A DNA stretch of 42,260 nucleotides, taken from the NCBI GenBank assembly GCA_002415855.1, contig DIAS01000089.1, forward strand, positions 1 through 42,260, given 5' to 3'. Position 1 is the first letter of the stretch, and each line of letters begins with the position of its first letter. Below are positions 17,021-24,905 of this stretch, piece after piece. The notes under the pieces were generated by a model. It did not search any database. It worked only from the letters and a program-made list of their open reading frames with translations, and was not told the origin of the DNA. The translations under genes and the position numbers were made by a program. Origin of the DNA: Bacteroidales bacterium UBA5072. GTDB lineage: Bacteria; Bacteroidota; Bacteroidia; Bacteroidales; UBA10428.

Positions 17021-18632
17021 CAAAATCAAGATTGGTTTAATCATTGACTCCGGAGATTTGCCTTTATGGACTTATCGGGTAATCAAAAAGATTTCCTGCG
17101 ATGAATCTGCCGAAATAAAACTCATTATTTATAATGAAGGTGGAATTAACGGCAGCAGGAAAGCTGATTACTCCTTCTTCTATAACCTGCACCTGAAACT
17201 GGATCAGTTAATTTTACGAAACAGGACCGATTTCAATAAAAGTACTGATGTTTCCAAACTCCTTCAGGGTATGGAAAAGATATCACTGAATCAGGATCAT
17301 TTCCCTTTGTCACAAGAGTTTCGTAACAAATCACGGGAGATCTCGCGTTCAAATCTGGACGTTATTTTGAACCTCAGTTCTGAGCTCTTCCATGAATCAG
17401 GCTTGAAAATATCCAAATTTGGAATTTGGCAATTTCTGGTAGGCAATAGAATTGCATCGTGTGATGATCGAATTGGTTACTGGGAATTCATGACGATGAA
17501 ACCTGCAGCTGAGGCTGTATTGTTAAGTTCAAATAATCATTCGGGAAAGGAAGTCGTAATTCATCGAAGTTGGTTCCCATTGAATTATAATTCCATAACA
17601 ATAAACTCAGATCATGCCCATGAGTTGTTTGTGATCACAGTTATGCGCCTAATCAGGGATCTTCAATGCAGGGGGAGTGAATATTTTAACTCCCTGATCC
17701 TAAGATACGAAGAAGCCAAAGAAAGATCTAACAGCAGGATAAATCCTCCTCCGTCAAACCTGAAAGCACTTGTCAATATCTTTGTTGTTTTGTTTAGGTT
17801 TATACGCTATAAGATTGAGTTTACCATCCGATGGAGATGGTTTTTGCTGTACAGGTTCAATAAAAACCAGTTTCCGGATGCTACCAGTAGTTTTATGACG
17901 CTGTTTCCCCCAAAGGACAGGTTTTGGGCTGATCCGTTCGTGATCTGCAGGGAAAATACAATCAACATCTTTATTGAGGAAGTAATATATGGGAGCAAAG
18001 GGCACATAACATTGCTGCAGCTGGAAAAGGACGGAAAGTTCTTGCAATCTCAAAGAATTCTGGAAAGACCCTATCATTTATCTTATCCTTTTGTCTTTGA
18101 ATATAATAATGTCTATTACATGATCCCTGAAACCTGCGAAAACAAAACCATCGAAATTTACAGGTGTGACGAATTCCCAATAAAATGGAGTTTTGTAATG
18201 ACTCTGCAGAAAGATGTCAAGGCCAGGGACACAACTGTTTTTTTTCATAAGGACAAATGGTGGTTATTCACTGCAATTAACGAATCCGACAGTTTTGAGG
18301 ACTATGTTGAGTTGCATCTTTATTATTCTGATAATTTACTTTCGTCTGATTGGGTTTCACACCCTGGAAATCCTGTGGTTACAGATATTGCAACTGCCCG
18401 TCCGGCTGGTAAAATCTTTGCCGAAAATGGTAAATTGTACCGTCCTTCACAGGATTGCTCAATAAGATATGGCAGAGCACTGAATCTGAATCAGATTACT
18501 ATTTTGAGCGAAACTTCCTATGGAGAAACACTGCTTTATAAAACAGAAGCAACCTGGTTATCCGGACTTAAGGGAACGCATACTTACAATTTTGACGGAA
18601 GTTTTTCAATAATTGATGCCTATAAGTACTGA
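17013..18632 (+). CDS. Formyltransferase-like N-terminus fused to a GH43-like five-bladed propeller (GINT1-N-like)
   Basis: This 539-residue protein has two parts. Residues about 1-210 (KIGLIIDSGDLPLWTYRVIKKI, then LDVILNLSSELFHESGLKISKFGIWQF) resemble the N-terminal fold of formyltransferases, but the usual Asn-His-Asp catalytic set is not evident. Residues about 270-539 (RWFLLYRF, then FPPKDRFWADPFVI, NIFIEEV, DVKARDTTVFFHKDKWWLFT and ARPAGKIF) match the propeller found at the N-terminus of plant glucosamine inositolphosphorylceramide transferase and in many bacterial polysaccharide loci. That domain has a GH43/GH68-like fold and no established activity in bacteria that I know of. A short hydrophobic stretch (about 248-262) may be a membrane contact. 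It overlaps the previous propeller gene by 8 bases. Confidence 0.7.
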   Translation: MNDKIKIGLIIDSGDLPLWTYRVIKKISCDESAEIKLIIYNEGGINGSRKADYSFFYNLHLKLDQLILRNRTDFNKSTDVSKLLQGMEKISLNQDHFPLSQEFRNKSREISRSNLDVILNLSSELFHESGLKISKFGIWQFLVGNRIASCDDRIGYWEFMTMKPAAEAVLLSSNNHSGKEVVIHRSWFPLNYNSITINSDHAHELFVITVMRLIRDLQCRGSEYFNSLILRYEEAKERSNSRINPPPSNLKALVNIFVVLFRFIRYKIEFTIRWRWFLLYRFNKNQFPDATSSFMTLFPPKDRFWADPFVICRENTINIFIEEVIYGSKGHITLLQLEKDGKFLQSQRILERPYHLSYPFVFEYNNVYYMIPETCENKTIEIYRCDEFPIKWSFVMTLQKDVKARDTTVFFHKDKWWLFTAINESDSFEDYVELHLYYSDNLLSSDWVSHPGNPVVTDIATARPAGKIFAENGKLYRPSQDCSIRYGRALNLNQITILSETSYGETLLYKTEATWLSGLKGTHTYNFDGSFSIIDAYKY

Positions 18633-18688
18633 AAACGTACTATCTTGCATATGAGCTTTAGCATTCTTTAACTTCAATCCTGTGGATA

Positions 18689-19246
18689 ATGGTGTTCAAA
18701 GCTATTTGGGAAATATTAGCAAACCTGCTGTATAAGACAATCTTTGTTTTACTTTCCGGCGAACTTAGAATAAAATTTCTAAGATTGTATGGCATTAAGA
18801 TAGGACAAGGGTGCGAAATATATGCAACAGACTTTTCAACAGAACCCTATCTGATAGAAATCGGGGATCATGTTGCCATTGCAGCAGGCACGGTTTTTAT
18901 AACACATGATGGATCAGTGAGGATTATGCGGGAAAACTTTCCTGAAATTGATGTATTTGGAAAGATTAAAATTGGAAATAACACCTTTATTGGAGCAAAT
19001 TGTCTGATTCTTCCAAATACAAGTATCGGTGCTAATTGCATAATTGGTGCCGGTTCTGTCGTCCGGGGAATTATTCCGGACAACTGTGTTGCATTTGGCA
19101 ATCCGGCAAAAGTGGTCATGAGGACAAGTATGATCAAATCCATATTCCTTAACCATAAAAATTGCCTTAAAACAAAACACTTAAATAAGAAAAGGAAAAT
19201 AAAAATCATTCAGGATCATTTTAACAATCATTGCCAGGAAAGGTAA
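18689..19246 (+). CDS. Hexapeptide-repeat acyltransferase (WbbJ-like)
   Basis: This 185-residue left-handed beta-helix acyltransferase has an N-terminal hydrophobic or amphipathic segment (AIWEILANLLYKTIFVLLSG). Repeats of the form IGxGCxI run from about residue 38 to 140, including VAIAAGTVFITHDG, which holds the catalytic His, and IGNNTFIGANCLILPNTSIG. The ending PDNCVAFGNPAKVVM is standard. The C-terminal 40 residues are Lys-rich. It probably acetylates a sugar. It could serve the amino-sugar branch, as PglD does in other bacteria, but it lacks PglD's N-terminal domain. Confidence 0.85.
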   Translation: MVFKAIWEILANLLYKTIFVLLSGELRIKFLRLYGIKIGQGCEIYATDFSTEPYLIEIGDHVAIAAGTVFITHDGSVRIMRENFPEIDVFGKIKIGNNTFIGANCLILPNTSIGANCIIGAGSVVRGIIPDNCVAFGNPAKVVMRTSMIKSIFLNHKNCLKTKHLNKKRKIKIIQDHFNNHCQER

Positions 19247-19297
19247 TTGTTATATCATTGGTGAGGGATAAAACATAATAAAACAATCAGATTTTAG

Positions 19298-19329
19298 TTT
19301 TATATTAACTATTATCGAGAATAGGTTTG
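19298..19329 (+). promoter_or_regulatory. Candidate Bacteroidota promoter upstream of the PL9-like gene
   Basis: TAGGTTTG at 19322-19329 matches the -7 consensus TAnnTTTG exactly. TTTT at 19298-19301, 20 bases upstream, is a weak -33 element. The box lies 28 bases before the ATG at 19358, in a 111-base AT-rich gap. The lyase may therefore have its own transcript in addition to the operon read-through. Confidence 0.35.
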
Positions 19330-19357
19330 TTTTGAGGGAACTGTTATAATATTATCC

Positions 19358-20704
19358 ATGAAAGGCAAGGCACGCAATATTCCATCCTTAAACCTGAATC
19401 TTATGAAAGTATTCTTAATACTCCTGTTAACGAATCTGATACCAGGCTGCAACCGTATTGATGATGTGCTCCCCATTGTTGATGATCCTGATGACCCTCC
19501 TCCTGTAACAGCAACTAGCCATGCATTTTATGTTGCAACTGACGGAAATGACATAAATCCCGGAACTTATGAGAAACCCTGGGCAAGCTGGCAAAAGGCT
19601 TTCACGTTGGCAAAAGCAGGTGATACGATTTACATAAGAGGTGGGGTCTACTATCCTGATAGTCAGGATGAAAACGGGGTTTATGTTTACAGGAAAAGCG
19701 GGACATACGCCAAACGGATCTGTATTTTCAATTACCCTGGGGAAGTTCCGATACTCGATTGCAGTAAAATTTCCCTCAGTACAGGCACCACAGGTATCTA
19801 CATGATCCGCTGCAATTATATTCATTTAAAAGGATTGTCCGTAAGAGGCGCCAGACAACCCAACCAGAACTCAAATTCCAACGGGATCAGTATTGAAAAT
19901 TCGACCGGTATTACATTTGAGAATTGTGCATCATACGCTAACGGTGGTTCGGGTTACCAGGCATTTGAATCAGATTCCATTTTTTTTATTAACTGTGATG
20001 CCTATGATAATTTCGACAAGCTCACAGCAGGTTACTCAGGTGGCCAGGCCGATGGTTTTGTAGTATGCTATTTCTCATCAGCCGCATATACCTATTTCAG
20101 GGGTTGCCGCTCATGGTACAATTCAGATGACGGTTTTGACTGCTGGGAAAACGAAGGAATTGTTGTATTTGACAGCTGCTGGGCCTTTAATAATGGCAGA
20201 GGTGACGGAGATGGCGGCGGTTTTAAGTTCGGAAGAACAATAAAACAAGCCCTCAGCGTGCCCCAAAGAGTTGTTACAAACTGTCTGGCTTTTAACAACA
20301 GGTTTATTGGTTTTAACCAGAACAATGGTAATATCCGCATGACATTTTATAACAATATTGCTTATGACAACGATGATCTGGGTTTTGAATTAAGTCAATA
20401 CAGTAATCCCATAACAGCAAGAAACAACATCAGCTATAAAAATGGAAAAGCAGTATCGCTTTCACAATACGTCACGCATGATCATAACAGTTGGGATGCA
20501 TCACCTTCCGTATCCTTATCGGATGCTGACTTTGCAAGTACTGATTCAGTCGGTGTATCTGCACCCAGGCAATCTGACGGGAGCCTGCCTGTTACCAGTT
20601 ATTTGCGATTAGCTACCGGAAGCGATCTGATCAATTCAGGGACTAACGTTGGACTGCCGTTTTTAGGTACTGCTCCTGATATGGGCCCCTTTGAAAAGCA
20701 ATAG
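19358..20704 (+). CDS. Parallel beta-helix lipoprotein, polysaccharide lyase family 9-like
   Basis: This 448-residue secreted protein has a lipobox NLIPGC with acylated Cys31, so it is surface or periplasmic. After an acidic linker, FYVATDGNDINPGTYEKPWAS opens a DUF1565/right-handed beta-helix domain. DDGFD at residues 257-261 reproduces the D-D-x-x-D spacing of the calcium site in PL9 pectate lyases, and GGFKFG places a lysine at K290, like the catalytic lysine in the GFKLG motif of that family. A polysaccharide lyase acting on uronate-containing chains is therefore the best call, perhaps trimming or releasing the polymer made by this locus. A second ATG at 19403 also leaves a full signal peptide. 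The exact substrate is unknown. Confidence 0.72.
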   Translation: MKGKARNIPSLNLNLMKVFLILLLTNLIPGCNRIDDVLPIVDDPDDPPPVTATSHAFYVATDGNDINPGTYEKPWASWQKAFTLAKAGDTIYIRGGVYYPDSQDENGVYVYRKSGTYAKRICIFNYPGEVPILDCSKISLSTGTTGIYMIRCNYIHLKGLSVRGARQPNQNSNSNGISIENSTGITFENCASYANGGSGYQAFESDSIFFINCDAYDNFDKLTAGYSGGQADGFVVCYFSSAAYTYFRGCRSWYNSDDGFDCWENEGIVVFDSCWAFNNGRGDGDGGGFKFGRTIKQALSVPQRVVTNCLAFNNRFIGFNQNNGNIRMTFYNNIAYDNDDLGFELSQYSNPITARNNISYKNGKAVSLSQYVTHDHNSWDASPSVSLSDADFASTDSVGVSAPRQSDGSLPVTSYLRLATGSDLINSGTNVGLPFLGTAPDMGPFEKQ

Positions 20705-20970
20705 TACCCACAGGTTGATCGTGAGAATTATATCCATAGTTTATCCTTTTTTTTCCACGGTGCCATTAATCATCTAAATCCGTTATTTTGCCCTTTCAGC
20801 AGTCCTGTTTATCAAATACCAAGCAGGTACAAATTGCCATTTGCCAGAATATGCATAAGCTTGTAAATCTTTATTCAGGTCTACAAAGATTAATCATTTG
20901 CTTTGCGCTGGAATTATTCTGTAACTAGCAGGGCGAAGCATTGCACTTCTCCAAAACAGTAGTAAATTAT
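20705..20970. other. 266-base gap between the lyase and the GNAT-like gene
   Basis: AT-rich and apparently non-coding. A run of T (about 20746-20754) is not preceded by a clear hairpin, so no terminator is called. The right end contains the second copy of the dispersed repeat. TGCTTTGC (20899-20906) can pair with GCGAAGCA (20933-20940), with one G-U pair, to form a stem-loop just before the gene. Confidence 0.4.
20920..20943 (+). repeat. Copy 2 of the 24-base dispersed repeat (core GCAGGGCGAAGCATTG)
   Basis: The 16-base core at 20928-20943 is identical to the one at 9761-9776, and the flanking 8 bases differ at two positions. It ends 27 bases before the ATG at 20971 and overlaps the TTG at 20941 that would lengthen the next gene. 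This argues that the repeat is untranslated and that ATG 20971 is the true start. Confidence 0.55.
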
Positions 20971-21843
20971 ATGAAGGTTGATGAGTTTATTGAACTTTAC
21001 CGCAATGGCGGACTTACAATCAACAGAATCGGAGAAAACCATTTCAACCGTCAGGGCTTAATAAATTACTCTTTCCCAAATCTGGAAAGGATCCCTGTTG
21101 ATCATAACCTGATATATGCATTAAGATGGAAGTACCTGATTTCTGTCGTACTTACCGAACTGCCACGAAAGAACTCCTATGAATTTATTCTTAAAACCAA
21201 CGATTACAGTATTGAAAGGTTTGCAAAAAAAATAAGAAACCGTATCCGTAAAAGCCTCCAGAATTGTACTTTTAAAAGGCCCTCCCTGGAAGATTTACTC
21301 ACTTTCGGAATTGCCATAAATCAGCAAACTCTTGAACGGCAGCATAAAAAAGACACCATGCTGACTGATGGCAAACGCTGGAAATGCTACATTACATCCT
21401 TTTATAATCATGAAAATGTACACATATTAGGCGCTTATTATGCGAACAGGATGGTCGGCTATATCATAGCAACAGAACTCGAGGACAAATGTATTATCAA
21501 TCACGCCTTTATTGACAGGGTAGATTCGGAAATTACTGATCCCATGAACGGTTTACTGTATTCCCTGGTCAACCGGTTTATCGAAACAAATGGCTCAGTG
21601 AATATATCCTATGGCTTGGATTCTATTATGGAATTGCCTGAACTGAACAGGTTTAAAAACAATATGCTTTTTGATAAGGTACCGGTGTCGCGGGTATATG
21701 TGGTAAATCCATTCCTGTTACCATTTATGAGATTGCTGATTTTTTACAACATCCACCTCCTGAAAAGGAAAAGTATCCGGAGTCCGATGATTAGAAAAAT
21801 GATCCGCATCTATCAGGGGCATCGGTTGTATTACAGAGTATGA
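20971..21843 (+). CDS. GNAT-fold (FemAB/BioF2-like) acyltransferase-like protein
   Basis: This protein has 290 residues from ATG 20971; the TTG at 20941 lies in a repeat and is rejected. The N-terminal half is basic (FAKKIRNRIRKSLQNCTFKRP). The C-terminal half has the strand-turn pattern of GNAT domains: VHILGAYYANRMVGYIIATELEDKCIINHAFID, then DPMNGLLYSLVNRFIETNG, where the helix would hold the CoA or acyl donor. Similar proteins occur in many Bacteroidota polysaccharide loci, where they may N- or O-acylate a sugar or add an amino acid. The last residues include a hydrophobic segment (about 243-256). It overlaps the next glycosyltransferase by 4 bases. Function inferred only from fold and context. 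Confidence 0.6.
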   Translation: MKVDEFIELYRNGGLTINRIGENHFNRQGLINYSFPNLERIPVDHNLIYALRWKYLISVVLTELPRKNSYEFILKTNDYSIERFAKKIRNRIRKSLQNCTFKRPSLEDLLTFGIAINQQTLERQHKKDTMLTDGKRWKCYITSFYNHENVHILGAYYANRMVGYIIATELEDKCIINHAFIDRVDSEITDPMNGLLYSLVNRFIETNGSVNISYGLDSIMELPELNRFKNNMLFDKVPVSRVYVVNPFLLPFMRLLIFYNIHLLKRKSIRSPMIRKMIRIYQGHRLYYRV

Positions 21844-23036
21844 TATTATTCGCTTCAGCACATTTTCCACCAGAACCGGTAACTGCGGCTAACCTGTGCC
21901 ATGACCTGGCAACGGTCATGTCAGCGAAATGGCAGGTTACAGTCATTACACCCAGACCATCCCGCCCATTTGGTTTTACCTTCAAGGACGGCCCGAAAAA
22001 CAATGGAAGGTTCGAACATCAGGTGCTGGATTCATATACTTGTCCGAAGTCAACTCTGTTAGGCCGTATGCGGGAAAGTTATAGTTTTGGCAAACATGTT
22101 GTTCAATACATCAGTAAAAACCACAACCGGGTCAAATGCATTTATGTTCTTGCCTGGCCACTTCTGGCACAATTCTTAATTGTCAGAGCTGCCAGGAAAT
22201 ATGCAATTCCCTCAGTGACTCATATCATGGACATTTATCCGGAATCACTTATCAGCAGGTTATCCATACTGAAACGGATAAGTTACAGTTTACTCCTGCC
22301 GTTGGATAAATTCATACTTCAGAATTCCTCCAGGGTGATAACAATATCCTCGGGTATGAAGGCTATGCTGGTAAAAAGCCGTATGCTGAATGATCAAAAC
22401 GTTGAAATAATTCCCAACTGGCAAAATGATCAGGGATTTATTGATTATTACCAGTCGGGACATACAGGTCACCATAATTCTCCATTTACATTTATGTTTC
22501 TGGGCAGTCTGAGTGCGGCAGCGGCTATAGAAGTGATAATTTCAGCTTATACCTTGTGCGGATTGAAAGAAGCCCGTCTTGTCATAGCAGGAAATGGATC
22601 TGAAAAGGAAAGGCTGATTGCTATGGCTAAAACATGCAAGAATCAATCCATTGAGTTCTGGGAAGCCCCGCTCAACAATGTGCCGGAAATTCAGGACCAG
22701 GCTGATGTATTGATTCTGAGTCTCAGGAAGAATACCTCCCATTATGCCATGCCCTCTAAACTTCCAGCCTATATGTTCTCAAAGAAGCCTGTAATTGCCT
22801 GTGCAGAAGGAGAGAGTGATATTGCTCAGGCAATTCTGCAGGCAAACTGTGGCTGGGTTGTGCCACCGGAGGATAAGGAGTCTTTGGCCCAGATTATGAC
22901 GGAGTGCATTTCCGTTGCCAAGCAGGAGCTTCAAACACTGGGCGAAAACGGATTTGTTTATGCGATGGAAAATTACGCCAGGGACAAGAATCTCAATAAG
23001 TTGATTGCCCTGATAAAACAGGCTGCCGAAGTTTGA
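21840..23036 (+). CDS. Glycosyltransferase family 4 (WbuB-like)
   Basis: This 398-residue enzyme begins ILFASAHFPPEPVTAANLCHDLA, the start typical of WbuB-type GT4 glycosyltransferases that add fucosamine-like or other amino sugars early in O-antigen units. The donor half has FMFLGSLSAAAAIEVIISAY, LVIAGNGSEKERL and YAMPSKLPAYMFSKKPVIACAEGES (about residues 300-325), with the nucleotide-binding glutamate. It starts within the stop codon of the GNAT-like gene. Adjacency to the initiating transferase suggests it adds the second sugar (inference). Confidence 0.85.
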   Translation: MILFASAHFPPEPVTAANLCHDLATVMSAKWQVTVITPRPSRPFGFTFKDGPKNNGRFEHQVLDSYTCPKSTLLGRMRESYSFGKHVVQYISKNHNRVKCIYVLAWPLLAQFLIVRAARKYAIPSVTHIMDIYPESLISRLSILKRISYSLLLPLDKFILQNSSRVITISSGMKAMLVKSRMLNDQNVEIIPNWQNDQGFIDYYQSGHTGHHNSPFTFMFLGSLSAAAAIEVIISAYTLCGLKEARLVIAGNGSEKERLIAMAKTCKNQSIEFWEAPLNNVPEIQDQADVLILSLRKNTSHYAMPSKLPAYMFSKKPVIACAEGESDIAQAILQANCGWVVPPEDKESLAQIMTECISVAKQELQTLGENGFVYAMENYARDKNLNKLIALIKQAAEV

Positions 23037-23051
23037 AATTACAGGCACTCC

Positions 23052-23651
23052 ATGGTGAAGAACAGTTTTGATTTTATTGTTTCCCTGATTGGTCTGATCC
23101 TGCTTTTTCCCTTATTCATGATCCTAAGTATGCTAATCATTTTCAATGATCATGGCCCGGTTTTCTTTAAACAGACCAGGGTTGGAAAGGGAGGTAAGAA
23201 CTTTATCCTGTATAAATTTCGTTCCATGAAGGTGGTTGATACCGGTAGTGAGGCGACATTCGAACCAGGCAATACCGGGCGGGTCACCGCCATTGGAAGA
23301 TTACTCAGAAGGACCAAGCTGGATGAACTGCCGCAATTGTTTAATGTTTTAAAAGGCGATATGTCATTCGTAGGGCCCCGGCCCGAAATCAGAACCTGGG
23401 TGGATGTTTATCCTGAAGAATGGAACCAGATTCTGACTGTTAAACCGGGCATTACCGACAATGCTTCATTGGAGTTCAGCAATGAGGAATCCATACTTGC
23501 CGGATCAGATAATCCTGAACAGACCTATCGGGAGATAATCCTTCCAAGAAAACTCGAACTCTATAAGCAATATATTATTCAACATTCATTCCCGGGCGAT
23601 CTTAAACTTATGCTGATGACAGTAATCCTGGTTTTAAAAAAGGGTCGCTAA
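23052..23651 (+). CDS. Initiating sugar-1-phosphate transferase (PglC-like small phosphoglycosyltransferase)
   Basis: This bacterial sugar transferase has 199 residues. It has a single N-terminal re-entrant helix (DFIVSLIGLILLFPLFMILSMLIIF), then GPVFFKQTRVGKGGKNFILYKFRSM, and the core TKLDELPQLFNVLKGDMSFVGPRPE (about 87-113) with the catalytic Asp-Glu pair. The short form without extra membrane domains is the monotopic class, like Campylobacter PglC. It transfers a phosphosugar from a UDP-sugar to undecaprenyl phosphate and so starts the repeat unit. The DegT aminotransferase begins 5 bases after its stop, and the 4,6-dehydratase comes next, so its donor is probably the amino sugar they make. 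Confidence 0.9.
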   Translation: MVKNSFDFIVSLIGLILLFPLFMILSMLIIFNDHGPVFFKQTRVGKGGKNFILYKFRSMKVVDTGSEATFEPGNTGRVTAIGRLLRRTKLDELPQLFNVLKGDMSFVGPRPEIRTWVDVYPEEWNQILTVKPGITDNASLEFSNEESILAGSDNPEQTYREIILPRKLELYKQYIIQHSFPGDLKLMLMTVILVLKKGR

Positions 23652-23655
23652 AATC

Positions 23656-24843
23656 ATGAATATTCCTTTTTCAAAAGTCCCGCTTGCAGGTAATGAACAG
23701 GCATATATCAACGAGGTATTGGCCAGCGGCTGGCTCACCACCTCCTCTAAAGCAATGAATTTTGAAAAGCAGTTTGCACAATTTGTAGGAGCCCGATTTG
23801 CCTGTGCTGTAAATTCATGCACATCCGCATTGCATCTTGCAGTCGAAGCTATCGGGATCAGTAAGGATGACAAGGTGCTGGTTCCATCATTGACATTCAC
23901 AGCTTCGGCCGAAGTATTGCGATACATTGGTGCCCATCCTGTTTTTACAGATGTGGAATATGATACCAGACTAATCTCGCCGGAGATCCTTAAAAATGCA
24001 ATATTCAGAAATCCGCATGTCCGTGCGATCATCCTGGTGCATTATGGGGGACTGGCACCTGTAATGACAACACCTGAAAGAGAAGGGATACTGGATATTT
24101 GCAGATTCAGAGGAATCCGTGTAATTGAGGATGCGGCTCATGCATTTCCAACGAAATATGATAATCAATACATAGGTTCCTTCGGAGATGCCACCTGCTT
24201 CAGCTTTTACGCGAACAAGACGATCACCACCGGTGAAGGCGGAATGCTGGTAACCAATGATGAAGAGATTTACAACAGGGTTAAAATCATGCGACTGCAC
24301 GGTATTAACCGTGACATCTGGTCAAGGTTCACGGACAAAAGCTCTTCCTGGGAATATGATGTGGTAGCACCGGGCTTCAAATACAACATGCCGGATATCA
24401 ACGCTGCCGTAGGCCTTGCCCAGTTGGAAAAAGCCTCCTATTTCAGGTCTGAAAGACAACGATGTGCTGAGTTTTATCTGAGGGAGCTGGGGGATATACC
24501 CTGTTTGGATCTTCCTGTCTTCAATGGTTCGATGGAAGATCATTCCTGGCATCTTTTTCCCTTGGTGCTAAAGCCAGAGTCTCCTGTAACCCGAAATGAC
24601 TTCATCAGCCAGATGGCGAACAAGGGCGTCGGAACTTCGGTTCATTATAAGCCGCTGCACAGGATGACCTATTATAAAGAGACGTATTCCCTGGATGAGC
24701 ATGCCTTTCCCAATACCGAAAAAATCTGGAAGGGGACAGTTTCGATCCCTATTTATCCTGGTTTGGATCAACAGGAATTAACCTATATCTGCCAAACAAT
24801 CAAAGAAATTCTTTGTGGGCCGGCTGACGTCAAATACACTTGA
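23656..24843 (+). CDS. DegT/DnrJ/EryC1/StrS-family sugar aminotransferase (PglE-like)
   Basis: This PLP enzyme has 395 residues. N-terminal MNIPFSKVPLAGNEQAYINEVLASGWLTT is the usual start of sugar aminotransferases. CTSALHLAVEAIG binds the PLP phosphate, VIEDAAHAFPTKY contains the Asp that contacts the pyridine nitrogen, and FYANKTITTGEGG places the Schiff-base lysine at K188. It transfers an amino group to a 4-keto-6-deoxy sugar nucleotide. The neighbouring PglC-like and PglF-like genes point to a UDP-4-amino-4,6-dideoxy-HexNAc product. Its stop overlaps the possible TTG start of the dehydratase gene. Confidence 0.9.
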   Translation: MNIPFSKVPLAGNEQAYINEVLASGWLTTSSKAMNFEKQFAQFVGARFACAVNSCTSALHLAVEAIGISKDDKVLVPSLTFTASAEVLRYIGAHPVFTDVEYDTRLISPEILKNAIFRNPHVRAIILVHYGGLAPVMTTPEREGILDICRFRGIRVIEDAAHAFPTKYDNQYIGSFGDATCFSFYANKTITTGEGGMLVTNDEEIYNRVKIMRLHGINRDIWSRFTDKSSSWEYDVVAPGFKYNMPDINAAVGLAQLEKASYFRSERQRCAEFYLRELGDIPCLDLPVFNGSMEDHSWHLFPLVLKPESPVTRNDFISQMANKGVGTSVHYKPLHRMTYYKETYSLDEHAFPNTEKIWKGTVSIPIYPGLDQQELTYICQTIKEILCGPADVKYT

Positions 24844-24905
24844 AAGAATTTAGCCGCCGGTACACTTTCCCCTTTAAAAACAACCTACCCCAAAATCATT
24901 ACGCT

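Noticed and set aside
20746..20754. T-run after the lyase gene as a rho-independent terminator
   Set aside because: No stable hairpin directly precedes it.
20941..20970. TTG start that would lengthen the GNAT-like protein by 10 residues
   Set aside because: The TTG lies in the 24-base repeat that also occurs upstream of another gene, so it is very probably untranslated; ATG 20971 is better.
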